Assembly (NCBI GenBank): GCA_031266255.1
Contig: JAISBK010000176.1
Span: forward strand, 1-9,796
DNA length: 9,796 nucleotides
Direction of reading: 5' to 3'
Origin: Treponema sp.
GTDB taxonomy: Bacteria; Spirochaetota; Spirochaetia; Treponematales; Breznakiellaceae
Made by a program: the position numbers and the translations under genes. A model generated the notes under the pieces. It saw only the letters and a program-made list of their open reading frames with translations. It was not told the origin of the DNA and made no database searches. Shown here piece after piece: positions 1 through 7,636 of the stretch (position 1 is its first letter; each line of letters starts with the position of its first letter).

Positions 1-2384
1 ACCGTCACGTGGTTTACGGTTCCCGCGGGCTGCGCCGGAACGCCGCTCTGTACCGCCAGCGGGGATTCGTTTAGAAGACATTTTCCCACTCCTTTGCTTA
101 CCCCGGCGGAGTTGTCCACCTGTATTTCATAGACCGCCCCGCGCCATACCCGATGCGCGGTAAAGCCTTTCCAAGACGGGGGGATGCAAGGGTCGATGAC
201 CAAGGCATCATAACCGGGGCGTATTCCCAGGATGTACCGGGTAGCGGCAAAATAGCTCCACCCCGCGGAACCGGTCATAAAGGGGTGGCGGGCACGACCA
301 AACGCGGTGTGATCCGGCCCCATGATGAATTGGCAGTAGGAATAGGGTTCGGCTTCCCGAATCTCGATTGCGTCGTTCTGGTAAAAGGGACACAGGGCGT
401 TGTAGAACTTCATGGCCCGGTCGCCCCTGCCCAGGATGGCTTCCGCGCACCAGGCCCAGGGGTTGGGATGGCTGAAAATGGCGGCGTTTTCTTTGACGCC
501 AGGGTATACCCGAGTAACAAAGCCAATTTCGTCATCCGCCGTGGTATACGCGGGCGCGCAGAGTTTAAGGCCGTAGGGGGTGTAGAGGTACTCGTCTACC
601 GCGTCCATGGCTTTGGCGCCCCGTTCCGGGGAGGCTGCGCCGGACACTACCGCCCAGGTGTTGGATTCCATGAAGACCTTGCCTTCGGCATTTTCCGGCG
701 CGCCTATGGCCCGCCCGGATTGGGTAAACCCGCGGGTGTACCAGGAACCGTTCCACAGCACGGTTTCGCAGGCGTTCCGCACCTGTTCCGCCATGGCTGC
801 GTATTTGTCCCCATCGGCAGTGCGGCCCAGTTTCCGGGCAAGTTCCACAAAGTGGCGGAGCGCCCAGTGGTGGAGGAAGGAGACCATGGCGCTTTCCCCG
901 CCCCCCAGGTTAAGGCAGTCGTTCCAGTCCGCGCGCAGACCCTTGCAGATCCCGTGCTGCCCCACCTGTTCCGCGGAAAAATCGAGAATCCTGGTGAGAT
1001 GCTCGTACACCGTTCCTGCTCCGCCATCCGCGTAGGAATATACTTCCCCGGCAAACCCCAGGTCTCCGGTTTCTTTGAGGTATTCGGTAACCGCAGGGAC
1101 CAGCCAGAGCGCGTCGTCGGCGCATACGTCTTTGATGCCGTGGACGATCCGGTTTTTATCCGGGGCCGGGACCACCGTTGGGGAGGTAAAAGCCGGTTTC
1201 TTTTGCGGTTCAAACCATTCCGGCTGGAACAGATGCAGGCCGTACCCTGTTCCCGTAAGTCCCTTGAGCAACTCAATGATGCGGCCGCGGCATTTTTCCG
1301 GGTTGGAATGGGGAATACACATGGCATCCTGGGCCGTGTCCCGGTAGCCCAGGCCCGTCCGCCCGCCTACTTCGATAAACGAGGCGAACCGGGAAAACAG
1401 CACGTTGATTTCCGACTGGTACAGGTTCCAGGTATTGAGCAGGGTATTCATCCCCTCATTCGGAGTAACAACCTGGAGCGTATCCAGTTTCGCGTTCCAG
1501 AAGTCCCGCAACGCGGTAAACGCCGTATCCACCGCCGCGACCTGCCCGTACTTTGCCCGCAGCTCCGCACCCCGGCGGCGATCCCCTTCGCCCAGCATAA
1601 ACACCAGCCGGTACTCCTCCCCGGCTTGCAGGGTGATCTGCCGGTGTAAGGCCCCGCAATGGTTCCCCCCAAGTTCGCTGGACCCGGAACAACGGCCCTG
1701 TTCCACTGCCAGAGGATTCGTCTCCGTCCGGTACGGCCCGATAAACGTATCCCGCAGACAATCGTAAGAATCCGCGGTTTCGCTCGCGGTAAAAAACTGG
1801 AACCCCCCGTCCTCATAAAAAGGGTCCATCTCGATGATGCCATCGGCGTATGAAGACCCTGCCGCGTACAGGCTCATCTGAAAATTCCGGTTGTCCATGT
1901 CGATATGGTGAAAGGAGAATTCCATGTACCCAAACACACTGAGCCGCCGCGCCTTCCCCGATTTGTTTACGAGCGTTACATCCCATAGCTCCACCGGATC
2001 ATCCAGGGGGATAAACAAAGTCTGTTCCCCGGCAATACCGTTATAGGTGCATTGATACCTGCAATAGGAAAGCCCCTGCCGGCAGGTATACTCAGCTCTA
2101 TCCAGGGGTTTCCCCACCGGCTGCCAGGACAGGCTCCAGTATTCCCCGGTATCGTCATCCCGGACATACACATAATGCCCTGGCCGGTCCATAGGCACCC
2201 CGTTGGGTCTGAACCGGGAAATCCGGTGATATTCCGGGGATTTATAAAAAAGATACCCCCCGGCGGTATGGTTAAACACCCCGCAAAGGTCCCTTACCCC
2301 AATGTAGTTTGTCCAAGACACCGGTACGTTAATCCGATCTATCACATACTCCCGGCGTTCCGTATCAAAATGACCATAGTGCAT
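1..2384 (-). CDS. chbP: GH94 disaccharide phosphorylase, probably N,N'-diacetylchitobiose phosphorylase (3' end cut by window edge)
   Basis: This cytoplasmic inverting phosphorylase splits a beta-linked disaccharide with inorganic phosphate into a sugar 1-phosphate and a free sugar. The minus strand reads open for 794 codons from ATG 2384 to the edge. Chitobiose phosphorylase of Vibrio has about 801 residues as I recall it, so only a few are missing. The start MHYGHFDTERREYVI matches that family's start, and GGAGGAA lies 7 bases upstream (2391-2397). Visible motifs: RTGLGYRDTAQD (342-353), LRADWNDCLNLGGGES with likely general acid Asp489, MESNTW (572-577) and EPYSY (679-683). The GLGYRDTAQD and LNLGGGES forms resemble chitobiose phosphorylase more than Cellvibrio cellobiose phosphorylase, but cellobiose or a related disaccharide remains possible. 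There is no signal peptide. It stands alone, divergent from cstA. The family is near certain; the substrate is less sure. Confidence 0.93.
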   Translation of the reverse strand, partial: MHYGHFDTERREYVIDRINVPVSWTNYIGVRDLCGVFNHTAGGYLFYKSPEYHRISRFRPNGVPMDRPGHYVYVRDDDTGEYWSLSWQPVGKPLDRAEYTCRQGLSYCRYQCTYNGIAGEQTLFIPLDDPVELWDVTLVNKSGKARRLSVFGYMEFSFHHIDMDNRNFQMSLYAAGSSYADGIIEMDPFYEDGGFQFFTASETADSYDCLRDTFIGPYRTETNPLAVEQGRCSGSSELGGNHCGALHRQITLQAGEEYRLVFMLGEGDRRRGAELRAKYGQVAAVDTAFTALRDFWNAKLDTLQVVTPNEGMNTLLNTWNLYQSEINVLFSRFASFIEVGGRTGLGYRDTAQDAMCIPHSNPEKCRGRIIELLKGLTGTGYGLHLFQPEWFEPQKKPAFTSPTVVPAPDKNRIVHGIKDVCADDALWLVPAVTEYLKETGDLGFAGEVYSYADGGAGTVYEHLTRILDFSAEQVGQHGICKGLRADWNDCLNLGGGESAMVSFLHHWALRHFVELARKLGRTADGDKYAAMAEQVRNACETVLWNGSWYTRGFTQSGRAIGAPENAEGKVFMESNTWAVVSGAASPERGAKAMDAVDEYLYTPYGLKLCAPAYTTADDEIGFVTRVYPGVKENAAIFSHPNPWAWCAEAILGRGDRAMKFYNALCPFYQNDAIEIREAEPYSYCQFIMGPDHTAFGRARHPFMTGSAGWSYFAATRYILGIRPGYDALVIDPCIPPSWKGFTAHRVWRGAVYEIQVDNSAGVSKGVGKCLLNESPLAVQSGVPAQPAGTVNHVT

Positions 2385-2412
2385 ACGCAATTCCTCCATA
2401 TTACCCATTTAC

Positions 2413-2442
2413 AAGATACCCCAGGAATAGGCGGAAATCCAA
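2413..2442 (-). promoter_or_regulatory. Weak candidate sigma70 promoter for the GH94 gene
   Basis: On the minus strand TTGGAT (2442-2437) and TATCTT (2418-2413) are separated by 18 bases. This would start a transcript near 2406, about 22 bases ahead of the ATG. Each box matches consensus only partly, so this is tentative. Confidence 0.3.
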
Positions 2443-2479
2443 CATTCAAAAATGAGAAAAAATACCCGGCATTTTCAGA

Positions 2480-2496
2480 AAAACTCAGAGAGTTTT
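2480..2496. promoter_or_regulatory. 17-bp dyad in the divergent intergenic region (possible operator)
   Basis: AAAACTC (2480-2486) and GAGTTTT (2490-2496) are a perfect 7-bp inverted repeat around the centre AGA. It lies between the divergent GH94 and cstA genes, where a repressor could act on either. It has no U-tract placing it as a terminator of a nearby gene. No regulator gene is in the window, and AT-rich dyads of this size also occur by chance. Confidence 0.3.
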
Positions 2497-2590
2497 AACT
2501 TTATGGATTTTCTTCCTGCATACGAGTAGATGAGTAGCCGATTACTTAAAATAACGAGTGAGCCAGTTTCAAAACAAAGGTTAGTGCAAA

Positions 2591-2622
2591 CCTCCGGTTC
2601 AATGGAACCGGCTTCAGGAGGT
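2591..2622 (+). promoter_or_regulatory. Leader hairpin abutting the cstA ribosome binding site
   Basis: CCGGTTC (2594-2600) pairs perfectly with GAACCGG (2605-2611) around the loop AATG. Four bases later comes the strong Shine-Dalgarno AGGAGGT (2616-2622), 5 bases from ATG 2628. The 5' flank CCTCC (2591-2595) is complementary to the GGAGG of the ribosome binding site, so an alternative fold could hide the site. GGA occurs at the loop edge and in the Shine-Dalgarno, the arrangement CsrA-type repressors bind. E. coli cstA is known to be CsrA-controlled; control here is inferred. Confidence 0.45.
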
Positions 2623-2627
2623 ATCCA

Positions 2628-4121
2628 ATGATTTCTTTCATTATCGGTATTATAGCCCTTATAGTGGGCTATATGGTCTACGGTAAGTTGACGGAGAAGA
2701 TTTTTGGCATTAAGCCTAATAAACCGACTCCGGCCATACGGCTCAGCGACGGCGTTGATTTTGTCGCCCTGGATTGGAAAAAATCCTTGCTGATCCAGCT
2801 CCTCAACATCGCGGGAACCGGGCCTATCTTCGGCGCGATTGCGGGCGCCCTGTTTGGACCGGCGGCCTTTGTGTGGATCGTCTTAGGCTGTATCTTTGCC
2901 GGCGCAGTGCACGATTACATGGTAGGTATGCTCTCGGTACGGAACGACGGGGCCAGCATATCGGAAATTGTCGGTAAATACCTAGGCAAGACCCCGCTCT
3001 ACATCATGCGGGTTTTCTCGGTGGTCCTGCTCCTGTTCGTCGGCGTGGTATTTGTTACCACCCCCGCCCAGGTCTTACAGACCATGTTCGCCCCGAACAG
3101 CACAAGTTTTTATTATGTGGTGATTGCCGTTATCATTTTTTACTACATTTTGGCGACCATACTGCCTATCGACAAGATCATCGGTACCATCTACCCGTTT
3201 TTCGGCGCATGCCTCCTGGTTATGGCTGCTGGTCTTACCGTCATGATGTTTGTTACCGGGGAAATCGGCAATGTCCCTGAATTTGCCTTTGTTAATCTAC
3301 GGCCTGATAAAGACACCAATATAATGGCTCGACTCTTTCCGTTTCTCTTTATTACCATTGCCTGCGGCGCTATATCCGGGTTTCACGCCACCCAGTCGCC
3401 CCTCATAGCGCGGTGTATCAAGAATGAAACGGAAGGACGCCGGGTCTTTTATCTGGCAATGATACTTGAGGGTATTATCGCCATGATCTGGGCCGCAGTG
3501 ACCATGGCCCATTTCAATGCCGTCGGTGTTGAAACAGCCGTTGCCGCGCCGGTCATCGTGAGCAAATCGTCTACCGACTACATGGGCTGGATAGGCGGCA
3601 TCCTCGCGGTTTTCGGCGTGGTGGCCTGCCCCATCACATCAGGGGACACGGCCTTCCGCAGCGCCCGGCTCACCATCGCCGATGCGATAAAGTTCGAGCA
3701 AAAGTCCCTGAAAAACCGCTTTGTCATTGCGATCCCCCTATTTGCCGTGGGCGTTCTTCTGGTCCTCTATTCCCTTCAGAGTGTACAGAACTTCAACATC
3801 ATTTGGCGGTATTTTGCCTGGTCAAACCAGACGCTGGCGACTATCGGCCTTTGGACGGCCAGCGCCTATCTTGCAAAGACCGGTAAGCACTACTGGATCA
3901 CCCTGTTGCCCGCCACATTCATGACCGTTGTGGTTACTGCCTACTTCTTCACCGCCAATGAATGTCTCGGCCCGCTTATCACCGGAGCCACCGGCAATGC
4001 CGGTCTTACCTATACCCTGGGCTTGGTTGTCGGCCTAGTATTGGCCATTGCGCTTTTCGGCCTGTTCATCCCTCTTATTGGAATTAAACAAAAGGGCCTT
4101 CTTGTGAAGAGCGAGGGCTGA
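2628..4121 (+). CDS. cstA: CstA-family carbon starvation / pyruvate transporter
   Basis: This is a polytopic inner-membrane transporter of the CstA family. E. coli CstA and BtsT import pyruvate with protons, and CstA has also been linked to peptide uptake. The 497-residue protein is the short form common in Gram-positive bacteria and spirochaetes; E. coli CstA has about 700. It is hydrophobic almost throughout, with well over ten likely membrane segments. Family motifs: a GxMVYGK-like first helix (13-20), NIAGTGPIFGAIAG (60-73), AGAVHDYMVGMLSVRNDG (91-108), CGAISGFHATQSP (246-258) and CPITSGDTAFRSAR (334-347). ATG 2628 has the Shine-Dalgarno AGGAGGT 5 bases upstream. It appears monocistronic: a hairpin precedes it, a strong stem follows, and the next gene has its own promoter. 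Substrate specificity cannot be read from the sequence. Confidence 0.93.
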   Translation: MISFIIGIIALIVGYMVYGKLTEKIFGIKPNKPTPAIRLSDGVDFVALDWKKSLLIQLLNIAGTGPIFGAIAGALFGPAAFVWIVLGCIFAGAVHDYMVGMLSVRNDGASISEIVGKYLGKTPLYIMRVFSVVLLLFVGVVFVTTPAQVLQTMFAPNSTSFYYVVIAVIIFYYILATILPIDKIIGTIYPFFGACLLVMAAGLTVMMFVTGEIGNVPEFAFVNLRPDKDTNIMARLFPFLFITIACGAISGFHATQSPLIARCIKNETEGRRVFYLAMILEGIIAMIWAAVTMAHFNAVGVETAVAAPVIVSKSSTDYMGWIGGILAVFGVVACPITSGDTAFRSARLTIADAIKFEQKSLKNRFVIAIPLFAVGVLLVLYSLQSVQNFNIIWRYFAWSNQTLATIGLWTASAYLAKTGKHYWITLLPATFMTVVVTAYFFTANECLGPLITGATGNAGLTYTLGLVVGLVLAIALFGLFIPLIGIKQKGLLVKSEG

Positions 4122-4142
4122 TTCCCGTTTGGTACCCTGGAG

Positions 4143-4178
4143 AGCGGAAAACCCGTTGTCTGAAACGGGTTTTCCGCT
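4143..4178 (+). terminator. Strong stem-loop after cstA, probable terminator
   Basis: Arms 4143-4157 and 4164-4178 form a perfect 15-bp stem with the 6-base loop GTCTGA, starting 22 bases after the cstA stop. The right arm contains TTTT, but there is no T-run after the stem. Instead a second hairpin follows at once, CCCCC (4180-4184) ATA GGGGG (4188-4192). The pair would suit termination or 3'-end protection of the cstA mRNA. From here to 4262 I see no gene; 4244-4252 holds a T-run not attached to a good stem. Confidence 0.6.
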
Positions 4179-4262
4179 GCCCCCATAGGGGGCCGCCGCA
4201 ATGCGTCACGGCAAATGTTCCTAACGCCCCACCACTATTTTGGTATTTTTTTAACCATTTAG

Positions 4263-4290
4263 TTGACAAAATACAATTATCCTTCATAAT
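4263..4290 (+). promoter_or_regulatory. Sigma70-type promoter of the sugar transporter operon
   Basis: A perfect -35 box TTGACA (4263-4268) is followed after 16 bases by CATAAT (4285-4290), five of six matches to the -10 consensus. The surrounding DNA is AT-rich. Transcription would start near 4297, giving an untranslated leader of about 130 bases before the binding-protein gene. Confidence 0.75.
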
Positions 4291-4293
4291 TAA

Positions 4294-4411
4294 CTCATTA
4301 TCAAGTCGTTTGAAAAGCTTACCTCTGACGAACTTCGATAATGAGAAACGTGAAGAACCGGTGATGGGATGTTCCAGCCCTGGGCTGTGAACCCGGTAAG
4401 CACGGTTCTTT
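4294..4411 (+). promoter_or_regulatory. Structured 5' leader RNA of the transporter operon
   Basis: Two stems fill the leader. Stem 1: CTCATTATC (4294-4302) pairs with GATAATGAG (4337-4345) and extends inward through AAGT/ACTT and CG/CG with one-base bulges, around a 20-base loop. Stem 2: AAGAACCG (4353-4360) pairs with CGGTTCTT (4403-4410) and encloses GTTC/GAAC (4371-4374, 4389-4392) and CAGCC/GGCTG (4375-4379, 4383-4387). The Shine-Dalgarno AAGGAGA (4417-4423) lies just after stem 2. I do not recognise a known riboswitch class. The predicted start near 4297 falls inside the left arm of stem 1, so that part could instead act as DNA. Confidence 0.45.
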
Positions 4412-4427
4412 ACATTAAGGAGAACCT

Positions 4428-5789
4428 ATGAAATTAACGCGCAAAACATGGTGCCTTTTGGGTTTGCTACCCTTCATTGCCTTAGCATCTTGTTCCAAGA
4501 CGGGGAGCGGGTCTCAAGCCCGGACTGCAGGGGGCGCTCTTGAGCTGCGGGTCTTGAATTATTTGGATTTGACCTCTGCCAATAGTTCAGACGAACTTTC
4601 CCAAGTGTGGGATGCCTTCAGCAAGGCCAATCCGGATATCCGGATCATCCGGGAGGATCTGTTCAATGAACCGTTTCATAACAAGGTAGAAGCCTATGCT
4701 GCAGCAGGGCAGCTTCCCGATGTCATCTATGCCTGGCCATCTGGAAGGTCCACCACCCTTCATACCCAGCGGCTTTTGAAAGATCTGCTACCCCTGGTAC
4801 TGAATGATGGGTTGGCAAACGAGTTCTTACCCAAAGCCTTAGATCCTGCGGCTCAAGGCGCCGGGTATATGGCTATTCTGCCCCGGGCCGTTACCTCAAG
4901 TCATGCCTTTTATGTGAATACCGAGGTTCTGAGGGATGTAGGTTTGACTCCGGCAAAGACCTACGCTGAACTGAAAGCCCAAGTGCCGATCCTCAAGGCC
5001 AAAGGCTACGATACGGTGCTTATGGCTAATCAAGAATCGTGGGTCATGGATTCTTGTCTTTTCTCCCTGGTTGCCGGGCGTTTCGGCGGGGAAAACTGGG
5101 AACAGACTATCCTTTCAGGAGAAGCCCGTTTTACGGATCCTGATTTTGTGAACGCCCTTGCCTTTATCAAAACCATGTATGATGACGGCGTTCTTTCCCA
5201 AGCTACCCTGTCAACCGATTACGGCAGCGTCATCGGTCAGTTCGGTACGAATCGAGGAGCCTACCTTATTGACGGCGACTGGCGGGTCGGGGCCTTTATC
5301 ACCGATAAGTCTACTGGTCAAGCGGTTATCCCCGTCGACCGGCAGGAAAATATACAGATTACCGTGTTCCCTGATATTCCGGGGGCAAAACTCAACCAGT
5401 CAACCTCTGGTATTCTGGGAACCGGCTGGGGCATGAACGCGAATATAGAAAGCGGGTCAGACAAGGAAAAAGCCGCGTGGCGGCTCATCAAATGGCTTTC
5501 GGGCAAGGAAATCCAGACCTGGCTTCTGGAAAACGGAGGTATTGCTACTCCCACTGTGACAACCATTGACCTAGGGAGCCTTAAACTCGAGCCCATGCAA
5601 AAGGCTATTAGTATGCTGGGATCTGAATATACCTCGACTACCGCGGTGATTGACGGGGTTTTCCACAGTGATGTGTTTAATCCCTTAAATGACGGATTAC
5701 AGGAACTCGGTCTTGGAACCAAAACCCCGGATCGAGTTGCCCAGGATGTGCAGCAGGCCTATGATAACTGGAAAAGATCCAACCGATAA
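4428..5789 (+). CDS. Sugar ABC transporter substrate-binding lipoprotein (CUT1 type)
   Basis: This is the extracytoplasmic binding protein of a carbohydrate ABC importer, family SBP_bac_1 (MalE/UgpB-like). The N-terminus is a lipoprotein signal: positive residues K2, R5 and K6, a hydrophobic core 8-20, and lipobox LASC with Cys22 as the lipid-modified residue. Binding-protein hallmarks are the segment LPDVIYAWP (96-104), GAYLIDGDWRVGAF (277-290) where the family has an x-M-xx-G-x-W block, GTGWGMN (331-337), and a C-terminal helix pair with AAWRLIKWLSG (349-359). The 453-residue length is normal. ATG 4428 has AAGGAGA 4 bases upstream. It is first in an operon with two permeases and has the strong promoter at 4263. 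The sugar is unknown; chitobiose or GlcNAc oligomers are suggested only by neighbours. Confidence 0.93.
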   Translation: MKLTRKTWCLLGLLPFIALASCSKTGSGSQARTAGGALELRVLNYLDLTSANSSDELSQVWDAFSKANPDIRIIREDLFNEPFHNKVEAYAAAGQLPDVIYAWPSGRSTTLHTQRLLKDLLPLVLNDGLANEFLPKALDPAAQGAGYMAILPRAVTSSHAFYVNTEVLRDVGLTPAKTYAELKAQVPILKAKGYDTVLMANQESWVMDSCLFSLVAGRFGGENWEQTILSGEARFTDPDFVNALAFIKTMYDDGVLSQATLSTDYGSVIGQFGTNRGAYLIDGDWRVGAFITDKSTGQAVIPVDRQENIQITVFPDIPGAKLNQSTSGILGTGWGMNANIESGSDKEKAAWRLIKWLSGKEIQTWLLENGGIATPTVTTIDLGSLKLEPMQKAISMLGSEYTSTTAVIDGVFHSDVFNPLNDGLQELGLGTKTPDRVAQDVQQAYDNWKRSNR

Positions 5790-5790
5790 C

Positions 5791-5854
5791 CCATAATCCG
5801 GTATTATGGAATTACGGGAAGAGGTTGTCCGTGCTGCGAACAGCCTCTTTTTAT
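5791..5854 (+). terminator. Hairpin plus partial terminator between binding protein and permeases
   Basis: Just after the binding-protein stop, CCATAAT (5791-5797) pairs with ATTATGG (5803-5809). A second stem, AAGAGGTTGT (5819-5828) with ACAGCCTCTT (5840-5849), has one G-T pair and runs into TTTTT (5848-5852), a textbook intrinsic terminator shape. Because the permeases follow with no visible promoter, the likely effect is partial termination and protection of the upstream mRNA. That would make the binding protein more abundant than the permeases. Confidence 0.7.
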
Positions 5855-5876
5855 TGCATGCATAAGGAGCGCATTG

Positions 5877-6776
5877 ATGAATGACTTAACTTCAAAAAAC
5901 GAGCAACGGGTAGCATATATCATTTTGGTGGCCCCCGCGGTGCTTATTTATTGTTGTGTTATGGCCTTTCCTACCATCTTTTCGGTCGTGTTGAGTTTAA
6001 CCAACTATAACGGCGGGCAGATTTTTGGTAATTCCCGGATGAGTTTTGCGGGGATTGCCAGTTATATCACGATATTTAAGGATTCATACTTTTATTTGGC
6101 CCTTAAAAACAATATGCTTATCGTCCTAGTATCGGTATTGGGACAAATTCCCCTGGGCTTTATCTTGGCCTATATTTTGTCCCGAAAATTGGTACGAGGA
6201 ACCGATTTCTTCCAAACCATGATCTACCTGCCCAATGTTATTTCCGCGGTTATCATCGGTATTTTGTTCAAAAGTTTTTACCAGAGCCAGGATAGTGTCT
6301 ACATGGAAATTATGCGGTTCTTTAACCCTCAAGCAGCGTTTACGGTTAATCAGTATCCCATGATTCCAGTCCTTGTGGTCATGCTCTGGATGTATACCGG
6401 GATGTATGTGATCATATTCTTGGCCAATCTCCAGCGTATTGATACCTCTATCATTGAGGCCTCAAAGATAGATGGGGCTACCGAAGCCCAAGCCCTCTGG
6501 TACATCATCTTTCCGGCTCTGTCCGGGGTAATCGTTACAAGCGCAATTCTGGCGATTTCCGGGTCTCTTAAGTCGTTTGACCTTTTGTTCGTGATGACCC
6601 AGGGAGGACCGGCCCAGCGGACCAGTGTGCTTTCCCTGTACATGTACAATAAAGCGTTCCGGGGAGCCCCCAACTATCCCCTGGCAAACGCCATTTCCAC
6701 GGTCATGGTGATTATCAGTTTTATCCTTATTGGTATAACCCGAAGTGTGGAAAAAAAGTTCGGCGGAAAGGAGTAG
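5877..6776 (+). CDS. Sugar ABC transporter permease 1 (MalF/UgpA-like)
   Basis: This inner-membrane subunit of a CUT1 sugar importer forms the transport channel with the next gene product. It has 299 residues and about six membrane segments, the first at roughly 13-35. The ATPase-docking EAA loop is clear: EASKIDGA (194-201), then IIFP (210-213). The C-terminal part carries GSLKSFDLLFVMTQGGP, typical of MalF/UgpA permeases. I chose ATG 5877 because AAGGAG (5864-5869) sits 7 bases ahead; the TTG directly before it, at 5874, is an alternative with only 4 bases of spacing. It ends 3 bases before permease 2 and carries that gene's ribosome binding site inside its last codons, so the two are translationally coupled. 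Confidence 0.93.
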   Translation: MNDLTSKNEQRVAYIILVAPAVLIYCCVMAFPTIFSVVLSLTNYNGGQIFGNSRMSFAGIASYITIFKDSYFYLALKNNMLIVLVSVLGQIPLGFILAYILSRKLVRGTDFFQTMIYLPNVISAVIIGILFKSFYQSQDSVYMEIMRFFNPQAAFTVNQYPMIPVLVVMLWMYTGMYVIIFLANLQRIDTSIIEASKIDGATEAQALWYIIFPALSGVIVTSAILAISGSLKSFDLLFVMTQGGPAQRTSVLSLYMYNKAFRGAPNYPLANAISTVMVIISFILIGITRSVEKKFGGKE

Positions 6777-6779
6777 GGT

Positions 6780-7622
6780 ATGGCAGATGTACGCACCGGG
6801 AATATTCCCGCAAAGATTATCATTTATATCGTGATGGGTATTTTTACGATCCTGGCTATTTATCCCATCATCTGGCTGCTTATCCAGTCTTTTAAGACGA
6901 CTCAAGAATACCTGACCACCAGTAAACTGGCCTTACCCAAGGTTTGGTTCCCTGGCAACTATCCTTATGCCTGGCAGATAGGTAATTTTGGTATTTTATT
7001 ACTGAACAGTATATTTTATACCCTGGTTACGGTAATCTCGGTGGTGGTTTTAGGCTTTATGGCAAGTTTTGCCTTTGCGAAAATAAAATGCAAGGCAACG
7101 CCTATCCTGCACGGGATTTTTATTATCGGTATCCTGCTTACCCTGCAATCCATTATGGTGCCTCTTTTCCTTATGGTGAATGCGGTGGGGCTTTACAATA
7201 CCCGGCTGGGGGTGCTTATTCCTTACATCGGCTTGGGGCTTCCTATGGGGGTGTATTTGGGCACTGAATTTGTCAGGGGTATCCCCGAAGCCCTCATTGA
7301 ATCGGCCCGTCTTGAAGGCGCCAAGTACCTTAAAATCTTCAGCAGCATCATATTCCCCATGACCGCTCCGGTGGCTATGACCGTGGGGATATTGACCTTT
7401 ACCGGTACGTGGAACGAGTTTATGCTCATCAACATCCTCAGTTCCAGCGACCTTATCAAATCCATTCCTGTCGGAGTTAACCGCTTTTCAGGGGCCCTGG
7501 CTTCGGATTATGGGAAACAGTTCTCGGCCCTGGTTATTGGTATGATTCCCATGTTACTCTTCTACCTCGTTTTCCGGAAGCAGATCACCAAAGGGGTTGC
7601 CGCGGGAGCGGTCAAAGGGTAA
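6780..7622 (+). CDS. Sugar ABC transporter permease 2 (MalG/UgpE-like)
   Basis: This is the second channel subunit of the importer. It has 280 residues with about six membrane segments, the first at roughly 11-36 and ending in the family's IWLLIQSFKT. The EAA loop reads ESARLEGA (174-181), then IIFP (190-193), followed by FTGTWNEF (207-214), a signature of MalG-type permeases. The tail RKQITKGVAAGAVKG is also typical. ATG 6780 has AAAGGAG (6767-6773) 6 bases upstream, inside permease 1. No ATPase gene follows; the next gene is an acetyltransferase 14 bases away. CUT1 systems in many bacteria share one MsmK-type ATPase coded elsewhere, which I infer here. Confidence 0.93.
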   Translation: MADVRTGNIPAKIIIYIVMGIFTILAIYPIIWLLIQSFKTTQEYLTTSKLALPKVWFPGNYPYAWQIGNFGILLLNSIFYTLVTVISVVVLGFMASFAFAKIKCKATPILHGIFIIGILLTLQSIMVPLFLMVNAVGLYNTRLGVLIPYIGLGLPMGVYLGTEFVRGIPEALIESARLEGAKYLKIFSSIIFPMTAPVAMTVGILTFTGTWNEFMLINILSSSDLIKSIPVGVNRFSGALASDYGKQFSALVIGMIPMLLFYLVFRKQITKGVAAGAVKG

Positions 7623-7636
7623 GTCTGGAGCAAGGC

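Noticed and set aside
153..1649. 498-codon open frame on the plus strand
   Set aside because: It lies wholly antisense to the GH94 gene, whose minus-strand frame shows family motifs from end to end. The plus frame has no recognisable domain and begins without a ribosome binding site; it is a by-product of GC-rich codons.
2052..2498. 148-codon plus-strand frame running into the intergenic region
   Set aside because: Most of it is antisense to the conserved GH94 N-terminus, and it has no ribosome binding site or recognisable motif.
4360..4375. GGTGATGGGATGTTC resembling the 5' part of a fluoride riboswitch
   Set aside because: Extra bases break the consensus, the required 3' partner sequence is absent, and the downstream genes are sugar transporters, not fluoride exporters.
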